A program made the position numbers and the translations under genes. The notes beneath the pieces are model-generated. The model worked only from the letters and a program-made list of their open reading frames with translations. It was not told the origin of the DNA and did not search any database. 64,000 nt of DNA from Cloeon dipterum (Eukaryota > Arthropoda > Insecta > Ephemeroptera > Baetidae), in contig NC_088790.1 in assembly GCF_949628265.1 (NCBI RefSeq), positions 24,122,545-24,186,544 of the forward strand. The letters are read 5' to 3'. Below, one piece after another: positions 1 through 12,500 of this stretch (positions are counted from its first letter, which is position 1; each line of letters begins with the position of its first letter).

Positions 1-462
1 ATGGCGCCACGGCAAATTTAAATTGAAGTGACTTCCTATTTATTTTGCATTTATCTCAATAACAAAATATAAATTTTAAATGAGCGGTGACAGGTGAAAA
101 ATAATAGGCATTCAATTATGTAACTGGTTATTGTAGTGAATTTATTACAATTTATTTCAACTGTAGTCCTTTATCACTTCCAAAAACAATTTTAAAAAAT
201 TGAGGAAAAGGAAACCTTGCACCCAAACCAAGGGATCAATACAAAACAAGGAAATGCGTGAGCCTTCATGAACGATGTTTTTATCATTCCCGTTCGTTAA
301 TCTGCTAAGTGCAGTCAAGAAAGTAGGTCAAACACTTGTCGACGATTTTTGGCTTGAGTGTGCGCAGAACGAACAGCCAGAGAGCTCTAGTCCTGCGCCA
401 GCTTTGCTAAGAACAAGAATTTTATTCCCAAACAACAGTTTTAAATCTCTCGACTCTGCAGG
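1..462. other. Sequence upstream of the ASB gene
   Basis: AT-rich sequence with no convincing coding content. A pyrimidine-rich stretch ending in CTGCAG lies directly before the ASB start codon. The ASB ATG may therefore sit just inside an exon whose 5' non-coding part was spliced in from further upstream. Confidence 0.4.
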
Positions 463-2560
463 ATGCTGCTGGCGATCCAGGTGAACTCCGAGGCCATGCA
501 GGACAACTACGTGTCGCTGCACACCATCAGATGTCAGGGCAGCGTCGATGATGTGCAGACCATGGAAGAGAAGCTGCGACAGGACCCGGAGGCGCTGCAC
601 AGGATCTGTATGCCGATGCTCACTACGCCGCTCCACCACGCGGCCTCAGGTATATACGCAACAACTAATTATTCTCGAAATTTCTTCCGCTGCCAATCGG
701 TGTGGGCGTTTTGAATTCGCATTACTTAAACAGCTGGGCACAGCTGACAAGGAGGTTGACCAAATGATTTTGTTATTTATGGAATAAATTTCTATTGGTT
801 TATTTAAGTTGGAATGTTTACATCCATTTAAGACGCTAAAATCACTTCAAATCGTCGATTTAGAGAACTTATTCGAGAGGTCAAATTAAAAACCTACTGT
901 TATTCTCTCCCACTTTGCAACAGAAAAAAATATAATATCTATTTATAGTGTGATGTTAATTTATAAATAATATTTTAGAGGTCTCAGCCGCGAGATTTAA
1001 GGCGGCGGCTGGCGGGACCGGCTTAGCCGAATTTTTTGCTTGGTGGCGGCTGGCCATTTTAACCGGCTGAAAATATTTTAAACGTGAATTGTTTTCTCCT
1101 ACACAATTTAATTTTTCACCGGTGTTTGGTGTTGGTGGCTGCCCACGTGACCCAAAATTTTGCCGGCTAGCTGGCGCAGCGGAGCGCGGTCGGCTGAGGC
1201 CTCTACATAGCTTTCGAGTGCACTTAATTTGTGATTAGGAGAACACCTATCGCTGCGATGTTTATTTGTTATTTTTGTCTATTTTTAGCGGGTCACGATT
1301 TGTGTGTCAGGTTTATGTTGAGGCAGGGGGCCAGCACCAACATCGAAGACCGCACCGGCTGCACACCCTTGGAGGCGGCCGTCAGCCGTACCCGCGTGGA
1401 CTGCGTCGGGGAGTTGTTGGCCCACGGCGCCGACCCAAACTTCAAGTCGCCAATTAACTTCAACCAAAGTCGCTCGAGGTGCCTCGCTAGAGCGTGTCTT
1501 GAGGGAAATTCCAGTATCGTCTCGGTAATTTTCTTTTTAATTTGATACAGTAAAAAACGGAGAGAAAATAAAAATGAATCAAATACTAAACCCATTTTTT
1601 ATAAATTTGATTCAATATATAGAAATATAAACAAAATGAAAACAGACTTGGTGTGAAAAACAAAATATTATTTTTAAATTAAATGAAATAATAATTCCTT
1701 ACATATATTTTATCGCTCTTAAACCACTTCCTTTTCTCCGCATTTATGACTATCGTGACCGGATCTAAGTACGGAATTATAATAATTGTATTAGATGCTT
1801 TTGGAAGCTGGTGCTTTGGTAGACGACATACCATTTGGCGTGCCAGACTACTTGCTGATCAGCCCCTGCAGCTTCGCCGTCGCTTACGGTCACCCGGAAA
1901 TCCTCCGGCTGCTCCTGCTGCACGGCGCCGTCACAGATTTGAGTCATTTGCCCAACTGCCAGAATAATGACCAGCTGGTCAAGAAACACCTGCTCCCGCA
2001 CCTCGCAATAACGCACATGTAAGCAAAATTAATAAAAAACATAGTTGTTTCGTGTCATTTGTTTTAAAATTCTTTCAAACAATGTGACGAAGATTTTTTA
2101 CATTTTTTTCTAGGAAATATTAAATGATATAAAAATTAACGAGCAATTTGTCCATTGATTAAAATTTTAATATCACCACATAGGGGTCGTAATGGTCTTG
2201 AAGCTACAAAACGCTGCTTAGAAATTCTCAGGCAATTCGGAGCTGATTTCAGCGCGATAGACCAAAACGGAAAATCACCTCAGGAGTTGGCTCATATTTT
2301 AAAAAGTTCAAAGAACGTTGAGGAATATGAGGCACTGATCGAAAACTTTCTCGACAAATGCAGTAAGTCGACAAATTATTGTTTTAATTAAGATATTTTA
2401 AATAATTTTATTTCTGCTTTCAGGCTCCCCATTATCTCTACTCGAACTCGCCAGGTTAACATTATTTCGTCACTGCAAAGCTAACTATTTTCATATGATT
2501 CCTAAACTGAACATCCCTCGTTGCTTGGTGTCATATTTATATTATAAGAATGAAGTGTGA
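463..2560 (+). CDS. Ankyrin repeat and SOCS box (ASB) family protein
   Basis: Likely substrate-recognition subunit of a Cullin-5/Elongin-BC ubiquitin ligase in the cytoplasm. Five exons join in phase: 463-649, 1289-1524, 1795-2018, 2184-2362 and 2424-2560, giving 320 residues, normal for ASB proteins. Ankyrin signatures seen are TPLHHAAS-AGH across the exon 1/2 join, TGCTPLEAA with LLAHGADPN, then MLLEAGALVDD, LLLLHGAVTDL and LRQFGADF. The last exon encodes a SOCS box: SLLELARLTLFRH is the Elongin-BC part and LNIPRCLVSYL fits the Cullin-5 part. The usual BC-box cysteine appears to be alanine. The ATG at 463 follows a possible acceptor, so extra 5' exons are possible. Intron 1 carries a small transposon (976-1205). 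AATAAA near 2934 could be the poly(A) signal. The orthology group within ASB proteins is not resolved. Confidence 0.85.
976..1205. mobile_element. MITE with 15 bp terminal inverted repeats
   Basis: A GC-richer 230 bp island in intron 1 of the ASB gene. It begins TAGAGGTCTCAGCCG and ends with the inverse of TAGAGGCCTCAGCCG, one mismatch. The interior is rich in GGCGGCTGG-type motifs and contains no ORF. No clear target duplication is visible. Confidence 0.6.
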
Positions 2561-3412
2561 TACCATTTGCTTCTGCTGTATCAAAGAAAATTAAATTAAA
2601 AACTGTGTGATATGGATAACCCAATCTAAGTAAGATCAGTCCTATTAGGAAGGCTAAAATTGTCATGTGTTCAATATACACAAATCTGATTAAGTGCCAT
2701 AAATTCTAAATTTTAAGGATGTTAATTTGATTTTTCTTTAATTGAAACGACCATATTTAAAATGAATCTGTATTGGAAAATTCAGAAATTCTGGGAAGAT
2801 AGGCTTCAAAGTTTACATGCTTATTAGGCGGTGAACACTGTCTCATAGTCTCATTACTTGAAAATCAGCATTTTTTCACCTAATAATACGAATCGTAACG
2901 AGAGGAATCAAAATCAATCAAATAATAATTGACAATAAACTATACAGTTAATTTGTCAAGGTATCTTGGAAAATTCTCAATTTTAAATTCTTTCACGTAG
3001 TTAAGATCCACTATTAAATTCTTCAAACTACTCCAAATCAAATGTTTTCCGAAATTTAACTAAATAACGGCAGAAAAACCCCTTGAATGTGCATTTTACC
3101 CCCGAAATTCATTGAATTCCGTGATTCGCGGCTTTTAGTTTTTCCCGCCGCGCCAAAACGTTCAAAAAGAGCTACGCCCCCCACCCCTGACCTTCCCACT
3201 AGTACCACCTCCACTGCAAAAACGAAAGTTTAGTGTTAGTGCCGTCCGACCGTCGATCATCTGTGAAGTGTACACAAAAAACACTTACATAAGAAACGCT
3301 CGTTTTCCTGTCCTCGGACGCTATACACCTTCGGACAGGTCTGATGTCCGGCTCCTTTTCGGGCATTGCGAGGTGGAGGAAGAAAATGAGCGAGTGATTC
3401 GGAGGGAAAATA
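2561..3412. other. Intergenic region between ASB and TAB1 genes
   Basis: AT-rich 3' flank of the ASB gene, then from about 3120 a more GC-rich stretch that is probably the TAB1 promoter and 5' UTR. No TATA box or other specific site could be assigned. No gene is seen. Confidence 0.4.
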
Positions 3413-6264
3413 ATGCCGATTCGCTCCGATGGGCCGACTCGGCCGAGCACCCTCGGCTTCGAGGTGCTGCACTGCTGGACGGACGACCTGCCCGTCTGCA
3501 GATACTCAGGTTAATACGGCATTTTGTAGATTTTATGAGTAATAATGTTTATATTTGTACTTGTTCTTTCCAGGAGTTGGCTTCAACACGAACCAAATCT
3601 ATCGCGAAGATGGAAACAGACAGGAGGATCATGAGTTCGAGGACAGAAGCTTCCACTTCCAGCTGGACGACCAAACCTTCCTCTATGGTGTTTTCGATGG
3701 ACACGATGGAGTCCAGGTATTAAAGTTCATGTACTAAAAAATTGAATTTGCAAATAACAATCTGGCTTCTTTTGAGAGAATTTGGAGAAATTGTTTGAAA
3801 ATGTTCAGTATTTTCTTAAGACTAATTTTTGGGACGATTTACAGGCGGCAACCTTCGCCCTTCAGAGGACGGCCGCGGAAATCCTTCTAGGTCAGCTGAG
3901 CGGCAAGACGTCCGACGAGGAAATCAAAGAGGTGCTGCGGCATGCGTTTTTCGCCGTCGAACGGGGTTACTTTGACTCGATCGACGATAAACTGGCCGAA
4001 CGGACCAACCTGCAGTGCGAGATTCCGCAGGGACTCAGTTCCTACGAGGCGTACCAAAAGTACCCTGAATTAGTCAATAAACTTCAACAGCTCAACAACG
4101 AAATCGCTTCCGGCACAACCGCTGTCGTCGCTTTAAGTAAGGTTTTTTTTTAATAAATTCTCTTTATTTTGTTGGTCTTCAGAGAAGGAGGAATTGTGTT
4201 CGAGATAGAAAAACTACTGTTAATTACTAAAAATATTTTTTTGGTAAATTAATATTTTAGAAATTAAATTACCGTCAATATTATTTCAAATAATAGTAAA
4301 GTAACTCCTGTGATTAAATTGTTTAATTAATATATTCCTCTTTCAGTTTATAGAGGAAAACTGTATGTGGCCAATGTAGGTGACAGTCGGGCCCTGCTGT
4401 GCAAAACCGACGAAAAAGGCGTGCTCAGGGTGACTCAGCTGACTGTAGACCACGGACTGGACAATGAGGATGAGCTTCTCAGACTGACCCAAATTGGTTT
4501 GGACAGCAGCAAAATATGCCAAGGTTTTATTATTAATTATTGCTCTTTAAGGAAAAGAGATTTGATTCATTTTCTTCTAGGATCTCGTCTTGGCAACCAG
4601 GAAAACACAAGGTGCCTGGGCAATTATCTGGTCAAAGGCGGCTACAAGGAGTTCGACGAGCTGGCTTGTGCCATTTCGGAGCCGGTGATCGCGGATCCGG
4701 AAATAAATGGCGGAATTCCGCTTGACGAAAATAGCCGGTAGGTGGTGCTAATTTATTTATATACCGAAAATTATAATATTTTCTCCTGCTCAGTTTGTAT
4801 GAAGGGAAAGAAATTATTTCTAATTCAAGTTTGCCTAAAAAAATGCTTGTCTTACGAGAAACCTAATATTTCAGTTTTTTGCTTCTGATGTCGGATGGAC
4901 TGTACAAATCTCTCGAAGAGGCGAGCAAAACAGAGCACGTCAACATCGATATCGCCCAGCTGACTGTGGAGCAGGTAATTATTAACAACGCACAAGGGAT
5001 GCGACCGTTTAGCTCTTGGCGGAATTATTGATTTTATGAGAGTTAAGAAATATCACTGGTGGAATATTATATTTTTATGCAACACCTTGAAGTTCAACGT
5101 GAGTTTAAATTAAAAAAAAACGATTTTCGAAACCAGATTTCTTTCTATTACAAATTTTAAGTTCAGATTACTTTTGCCTGTTTTATTTCTAGGAAAATTG
5201 CAATTATTAGCTTTTTTATGGTTCAAAATGATTTTTCAAACTTTCTTAGCTGACTTCCAGGTAAGGTAGCTCCATTTTTTCATTAATTTTTTTAATTAAT
5301 TTTGTTCATCGGCGAGCCAACAGATTGGTTAATTTAACTTTCATTTTTTTTTTGACAGTTTCGGACGCAGGCGACGCTGTCGGGCGTGGCGCAGGCTGTG
5401 GTGGACAAAATCGTGCGGCAGCACCACGACATGTTCGTCGGCGGCGGCAACTGCACGCAGCGCGACGACATCACGCTGATGGTGCGCAACTTTAACTTCC
5501 CAATGCCGTACGCGCTGCCCAACAGTCCGATGACGGTGCCCACGGTCACGTTCAACCCCAAGGTCGAGATGATCAGCTATGAGCCGACCAACAGCACCTC
5601 CACCATGCCTGAGTCCACCATCTCCAGCACCAACTCCATGGACAGTGAGTAAATTTTTTCTGTAATTTAAAATTTGTGCAGTTTCCCATTTTAAGTTTTA
5701 AAGAGGATTGATACTGGGTGAAAATGTGTTCTACAATTTGCAATAATCAAAAAAAGGACCTTGATCCAGTAAAATTCAACATTTTTAAATTTTCTCCAAA
5801 ATTTCTAGCGCTGTTGAACACATTTTCATGGCAGATTTCGATACCTCTCGGCGAGATCTGTCCAGGAGCGTTTGAAACCTTTTAGTGAAACTCTTTGTTG
5901 TGGTATAAAATCAGTTTTCAAATGAGGAGACAGTCCTCACCATTTGAAAGCTTTGCAGCCACTTTCCTAAAAATTTACAGTACTTCTTAGGTCAAATTTG
6001 GCCTCAACTGAATCCTAAATAATGAGTTCATGCATCTGCAACAAGCATTTTCTAGGATTTTACAGAATAAATCCTATTTGAGTTTTGTGACTTGGGTGAA
6101 TGGCTGTTGCAGCAACCTCGACAAACAACACGTCGTCAAATGAGAGCAGTTACGGGCCTTACACAAACGCGTCCAATAGTCATGCAAGGATCAAACCCTA
6201 CGTCGATTTTTCGCCATATTATGCTAGTGTGAACCAAGTGGCGTCTGAGAACGACAGTTCCTAA
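3413..6264 (+). CDS. Tab1: TAB1, TAK1-binding protein 1 (PP2C-like)
   Basis: Adaptor that activates the kinase TAK1 (MAP3K7) in innate-immune, TGF-beta-like and stress signalling. Seven exons join in frame: 3413-3509, 3574-3716, 3845-4136, 4347-4523, 4581-4737, 4875-4974 and 5359-5644, plus the terminal exon 6113-6264, eight coding segments in all. The product is 467 residues (human TAB1 504). Family marks are WTDDLPVC-SGVG near the N-terminus, SIDDKLAERTNLQ, GKLYVANVG, NEDELLRLTQIGLDSSKI, SDGLYKSLE, GVAQAVVDKIVRQ and, at residues 446-453, PYVDFSPYY, the C-terminal TAK1-binding motif. Unlike vertebrate TAB1 it keeps FDGHDG (D74), GDSR (D190), SDG (D296) and RDD (D358/D359), positions that bind metal or are conserved in active PP2C enzymes. 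The last intron holds a degenerate MITE. Poly(A) signals lie near 6360 and 6403. Confidence 0.93.
5699..6080. mobile_element. Degenerate copy of the ~440 bp MITE family (copy 1)
   Basis: Lies in the last intron of Tab1. It aligns along its length with the copies at 12056-12497, 20203-20628 and 52877-53314. Shared landmarks are a GGATTGATACTG start, TCTCGGCGAGATCTGTCC in the middle, and the CAACTGAATCCTAA and ATGAGTTCATGCAT stretches towards the end. Its ends are more eroded than in the other copies. Confidence 0.65.
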
Positions 6265-6596
6265 CTAAATGACCTGTTCTCGCCGTCAGTGTTGATAATT
6301 TTAAATCTCCTGACCACCTGAATTGTAGTATTTTAATGAGAAAACTGTAACATATATGAAAATAAAATTTTAACATGTGTGTAAAATCTCGAGTATCATT
6401 CGAAATAAAAATCAATACGAAGATAGTGAGATTCGCCGGGTTTATTCAAATCTTGAGAGAAATGTAAAGAAAAAATTACAAAAGGTGCTGAAATTTTGAT
6501 TCAAAGCTGATTAGATTTTTAGTCCAATCCCCAAAGAACAGTCCTGCATTCATTGCGGTCGGTCGTCTATATTGGTTTTTGACAGAAAATAAATGC
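6265..6596. other. Convergent 3' ends of Tab1 and the UV opsin gene
   Basis: Only about 330 bp separate the stop codons of Tab1 (+) and the opsin (-). Tab1 poly(A) signals (AATAAA) lie near 6360 and 6403. A minus-strand AATAAA lies near 6438-6443 for the opsin. The two transcripts may abut or overlap at their 3' ends. Confidence 0.5.
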
Positions 6597-9500
6597 TCAA
6601 TGGGCTTGAGCACCGTCCGTGGTGGCACTTGTGCCGGCGGATGAATTTTCGGACGGAGGCAGCGGCTCCCTGATCTTCAGCCACGGCAACCGCTTCTGCA
6701 ACTCGAGTCTGCACACGAGAAAAAAATCGTTATTTCCATAACTGCAGCTTTTTAGCATATAATTATATTTATTTTTGGCATTAATATAAAATATTTTTAG
6801 TAATTTCAATACAGTTAATTTATTCGCAAATTTTTACTCTCGATTTTCAATTTTGGCTTAATAATTTTGTATATTAGAAGTTATTGCGTTTTTATTTAAT
6901 TTAAGACCCTTCATACCATTTTTAAACGGGTTGAAAACCAATTAAAATTTTGTATCTGCTTGATTTATTATTTAAACAAAAAATTGTTATCAGCGAAAAA
7001 TTCCGGAAAACTTAATTATCTTACCTGTATCTTGGGTGACTTATCGCGTAGACGTAGGGGTCCACGCAGGCGACCATTTTGCAGAACAAAGCGGGCACCA
7101 TGGACACTGTTGGGGTGATCATGGACCTGTTCCAATTTTGATTTTAGTGCATGAATTGAAGAAATTAAATTTCCGTACTGGTTCCCGAAGGCCCCGATCA
7201 GCGCGAGAACTGCGTACGGAGTCCACGAAAGAACGAACAGAGCGCAAATTCCAATGGCAGCCTTTGCAATTCGGATTTCGGCAGAAGCGTTCGCCTTTTC
7301 TCCACTCCGTAGGGACTCCACGTTCATCTTTTTGGCCTGCAGATGAAAATTCAGGATTTTAAGTAATCCCAAAAGGTTCACTTTCAGAGAATGTGGAATT
7401 TTCTGTTTTTCCTCCGGTTTTGAAATAGGGGGTTCAAGTTGAAAGCTTGCTTCGAGGCTAAAATTCTTTTTTAAAGGGTTGAAAATTTGTTCAAATTAAA
7501 CTTTTAGTGATTTTTTATTAAGATATAAATTTATATTTATTGTAATTAAAAAACGTTGAAAAATTATCGGTTGAATTACTTTAGCATAAAATGTGAAATA
7601 TTTATTTGAATGGCTATAATTTGATTTCATAAAATCAATTTAAACTAAAACGTTATAAACGCAACATCACGCGAATTTATCAAATTTATAAAACGAAGCC
7701 AAGAACTAGCGTTTTTTCCGGATTTTACACACACGGATAAATTGAAATCTCTCTGTTTTTATTAATTAAAAAAATTGTTGTGAATACTTCCAGAAAAATC
7801 CCTGGAGTTTTATTTGTTTTTAATATCCCACCCATTTTCCTACCCTTTGAATATTTTTTTTTCAATAGAGCATTTTTTAATGAAAAAAAGTCTCATAACA
7901 AATTTGTAATTTAACGAAAATATTTTACTAAAGTCTTATCTATTTAATTAGAAAAATGTACCTGAGCTTTGAGTGCTTTCTCATGGTTAACCACGTGTCC
8001 GACGATCTGAGAATAGAAGAAGATGATGGAGAACATGGGCACAAAGTAGGAGAAGATGAAAATGAAAAAGACGAACATCTTGGTCTCCATGTTGTTGGTG
8101 AGGTAATCAAAAGAACAGCTGGTCAAGAATCCCTCTGCAAAAAATACCTAGTCCAAAAATTCAATTATCAAACAACAAATTCAGGGTTACCAGGGACAAA
8201 TCGACCCCAGTACTGAGTCATGGGCATCAGGGTCCACGGCAGGGCGTATCCCCAGGTGAGCATGATCATGAATAGCGCCTTTCCTTTGCTCAGTTTTCCG
8301 TCCATCGGCCGCGAAATGATTCTAAAAATTCGATTTTGGTTTAAATTTTTTTCCAGAGATTAAACTAAATTAACCTGTATCGATCGTAGGCGATGCAAAG
8401 GTTGGTGGTGGCTTGCGTGATGCCGGTCATCGAGCCCATCACTGCGAAAATTTGGCAATATTTAAAGCCGAGAGCGTAGCCCTGGTTGAACGAGTTGTAA
8501 ATGAAGATTGGTGTCTTCAGCATCATTATGAAGTCGGCGATGGCCAGGTTCACCACAAACATGTTGGACGAGGAGCGAAGGGACTTGGCCCTGAGATTAA
8601 ATTGGGTTAGTAAAAAATTAAATTTGACAAAAAATGGAAAATGTTTCGCAAAATAAACAAACACTTTCATGTTCAATAAATTTTACAAACTTATTTTTTA
8701 TGTAAGACACTAAAATAGAATAAAATCAACTTGAATTTAACAAAAATTGAATGATTAAAAAAAATCCAGTGACATTTTTTGGTGCCAGAAATGCTATGAT
8801 TTGAAAATTTCGTACGTGGAGAAGATCCAGATGACGAGTCCATTTCCAGTGAGGGAGAAGAAGGTGAATCCGATGTAGAGGAGGCCGAGCATGTACTGCA
8901 AGGAAGGGTCAGGCTCAGGGAACTGAAACCAATGCTCAGGGATGCTGGCCAATTCGTGTTGCGGCACGTTCCATCCCAGCATGCGAGGTGCAGACCTGAA
9001 AAAATACAAATAGCGTGACAGCGCCTTTTTTGAGACGAATAAAATAGAAAAAATATTAAACGGTAAAATTACTAAGAATCTGCTCAAGAATATTTTAAAC
9101 ATTTATGGCGTTTCCAGGTGTAAATTGATTTTTTTCTGGGTTTATCTCAAGACTTGTTAAGGAGATAAATAGGAAATTTTAATTAATTCGAAATATAATG
9201 GCCTAAAAATGAATCCAAAAAATTAAAATAAAAAAATATTTATTTATCCCTGAGTTTTTCATCTGTTTTTTTTGTTCAGTATTTTGCCATGGATTGTAGC
9301 AAAATTAAACTACATAAAATATTTATCCTCTGGAAAATTGGTGATTTTTACCTTTTTACAAAAAATAAATGCCAGTCGGGAAATAAACAGGATGGATTAT
9401 TGTGTGAACCCTGTAAAAAGGTTAATGTAATGACTTGTTTAGTGGCGTGCTCAGTCATTTCGTGTTTTATCTTTTTCCGAGCACGAAAGGGGTCAATCGG

Positions 9501-12500
9501 TGGAGGCGCGAAAAGAATGTCTATATATCGTCAGTTAACATTAAAAAATAAATAACAGTGTCACACGCTTTGGGTGACCTCTGCAAGCGAGTGAGTGCAC
9601 GCTATCGACGTTTCCTTGCGGTAGAAATAAAAAAATTAATTCTGCTGCACTATTATAGCGATTGTAAATATTCAAAAGGCCCGCGATGAATTAATGCCAG
9701 GAACCACTCGAAATTTCTTCTAGGAAAACACTAAAAATCGATATAAAAACGGCATGGGAATTTTAATAAACAGTTGTCATAAAATACTTCTAAAAAGTCA
9801 CGGACATTAATCTTATCCCAAAGCCATATTTTTCGTTTGTAAGTTTCAGCAAATAAAAATAATAAAAATTGCGTGACCCGTGCTCACGAAATCAATCGTA
9901 CTTTGAACTGCATAAATATTGAGTTGCCAAAAGCAATCGATATTATGGGAAGAGAAACTGTGCTGTTTGTTGTCCCCAAGCGCCTTGAATGCATTGTAGG
10001 TAGGCAATCGTGTGCGCAGCTTTGTCGTGCCGGTTGCAGAACTACTTTTCCGACTTCATCATGCTGCACTCGCTTTTCTTTTGCATCGGCACGTCAGAAC
10101 TTAACTGACAGTGGGTCATTAAATGAATAATTTAAATTAATGGCCCCATTATACCAATAAAATGAAATAAAAACATTAAATCAGATTCAGAGAAAATATC
10201 TTTGGCTACAATTTGATGGACGATGGAATGGGCAATTGTATAATTTATAATTTTTATGTGGGCCATTACAAAAGTCTATCGATTTAAAGATAATAATATA
10301 TTTCCGGAATAAAAAAGATCACAAAGAAAACAGAACAATTTCGCTCTGACTCAAATTTTGGTTCGTAACTTCTCTATGCTCATTATCTGCATGTAATTTA
10401 TGTATCTCTGATCTACTTTCAATTTCAAACGTCTCAAAAACTAGTCTAATTGCTCCCCAATCCCACGTGGATATGCTCATAGATTATTTCAGTTTTAGAA
10501 TTTCACTAACCCCTCAACGCAAACTTAAATTGTCTGTAAAAATCTTACTAGATACAATTTTCAATTTTTTGTATTTGGTAAAACTCATGAAATGCATTCA
10601 AAGAGCATTATTTGTTACAATTCACTCACAGGAAATTTAAAAGTTGTAGATAGTTCCTTGAAAAATAAAACAGTTCGTTTTACAAATTTTAGATCTTTCC
10701 TATTTTGTTCCCAGTCACCAAAATTAAGATCTAGGGAACCGAAACGATTCCAAAGGTGGCAGAGGACCGGACTGGAACCGAAATATGGGGTTTCCGGAAG
10801 CGAACTCGGTCCCCAACTTGGAATTAAAGGCGGGCGACGCGAGGTTTGGGACCGTTTGGTTCCCTTCATGGACCGTTTGCCTCCGTCTGGAACTGTTCTC
10901 GGTCCTACACAGAAGCAATTACGGTCCCTCAGAGAGTGATTTTGCTCGCCGTCAACGAACATGCTCAATTTTTCAATTTTAAATTAGATTTCGAAGGGCT
11001 AAAGATCAGCAGTTAATTAAAATCAAATCAAAGGACCGAATTTCGGTTCCATTGTGGAACTGTTTGGTCCTAAGTGGGACTATTTGGTTCCACGATGGAA
11101 TCGGACGGTCCCTTCAATAGGGAGTTTCGCTTCCGATTAAAATCGACTCTAAAATTTTCGGTTCCTTTTTCTGACTGGGATATTTAGTAATTTCGCAGTA
11201 AATATCCACTTTGAGGTGCATCAATGCCCTGGAAGCCCAAAACGGCTGAAAATCAATTTAATTTGTGTGCAATTTGGCAGAGAAACACAATAATCATGGT
11301 AAATTGCCGTTTAAACCCAGCAGAGAGTCAGAAATTTCGGGGCCAGTGGCGTGCGTGGGTGGCGTTTGCGTGTGCGCCGCTCTGTCTGATTGTTCGCCTC
11401 GGCTAATTGGGGCCGTTTGCATTTATTCGCAGTTGCTTCTCGGCGACATACTCCGCATTCCTGGCCGCAAAAACAAAAATAAAAAAGGGCAAATGCAGTG
11501 AGCTGTAGTAGGTAATGCGCGCACCCGCCGACACTTGGCATTGAGTCGATAGACCTTACTTTTCTCCTCGTGCATTTACAGGGGCGGAAGTAATTTTAGG
11601 TTTTCCACCGACCGCCAGCGTGCGTGTTTCCTCGATATTAAAGCCTTGCTATGCGGCTCACACACAAGAAAAAAGAAAACACACTGCCGCCGTGTAGGTG
11701 TTTTCCGTTGCTCGAATAAATTTTGATTTATGAATCCGTTTCCCTCGACCCACATGAACATTCGGTCTCGGGGGCCATGTGATATTCGGGATGCGGAGAA
11801 TGACATAAATTGCATTGTTGTGACGTGAGTCTGAAGCTAAATTTTATGGGTTTATGAAAATATTTATCAAGCGATATGCACGCCAGGGAATTCGTTAATT
11901 TTTATCTTAACCATATTGATAGCAAATTATAGCAATGTGTACTAATAATTTTTATATCAAGGATAATTCATTAATAATGAAAGTATCAACAATTGAACTA
12001 AATAAATTGTTGAGCTAGAAGCTAGAAGTCTGTGCAAATCACTATTTTGGAGGAGAAAGTGGAATGATACTGGGCAACAATTGAAAATTATTAAAATTGT
12101 TGGATGCCTTAAACAATTGACCGATAAAAAATTTGTTCAACAATTTGCAATAATAAAAAAATGACCTTCCTACAATACAAATTCAAATTTTGCCAATTTT
12201 CTCCAAAATTTACAGTGCTTGAATATATTTTCTTGGCATATTCCGATTCCTCTCGTCGAGATCTGTTCAACGGTTCATGCCACACTTATTGGGGAAACTC
12301 TTGGTTTTGAAATTAAATCGGATTTCAAGTAAGGAGACAGCCATTGCCATTTGAAAAGCATGGTAACTTTCAAGCCAATTTTCTCAAAAAATTACAGCGC
12401 TCCTTAGGTCAATTTAGGCTTTAACTGAATCCTAAGGGATGAGTTTATGCATTGGCAACAAGCATTTTCCAGGCTTTTCCAGTATCATTCCTCTTTATCG

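Noticed and set aside
3268-3723. 151-codon ORF overlapping the first Tab1 exons
   Set aside because: It is in a different frame from the conserved TAB1 translation and runs through a clear intron.
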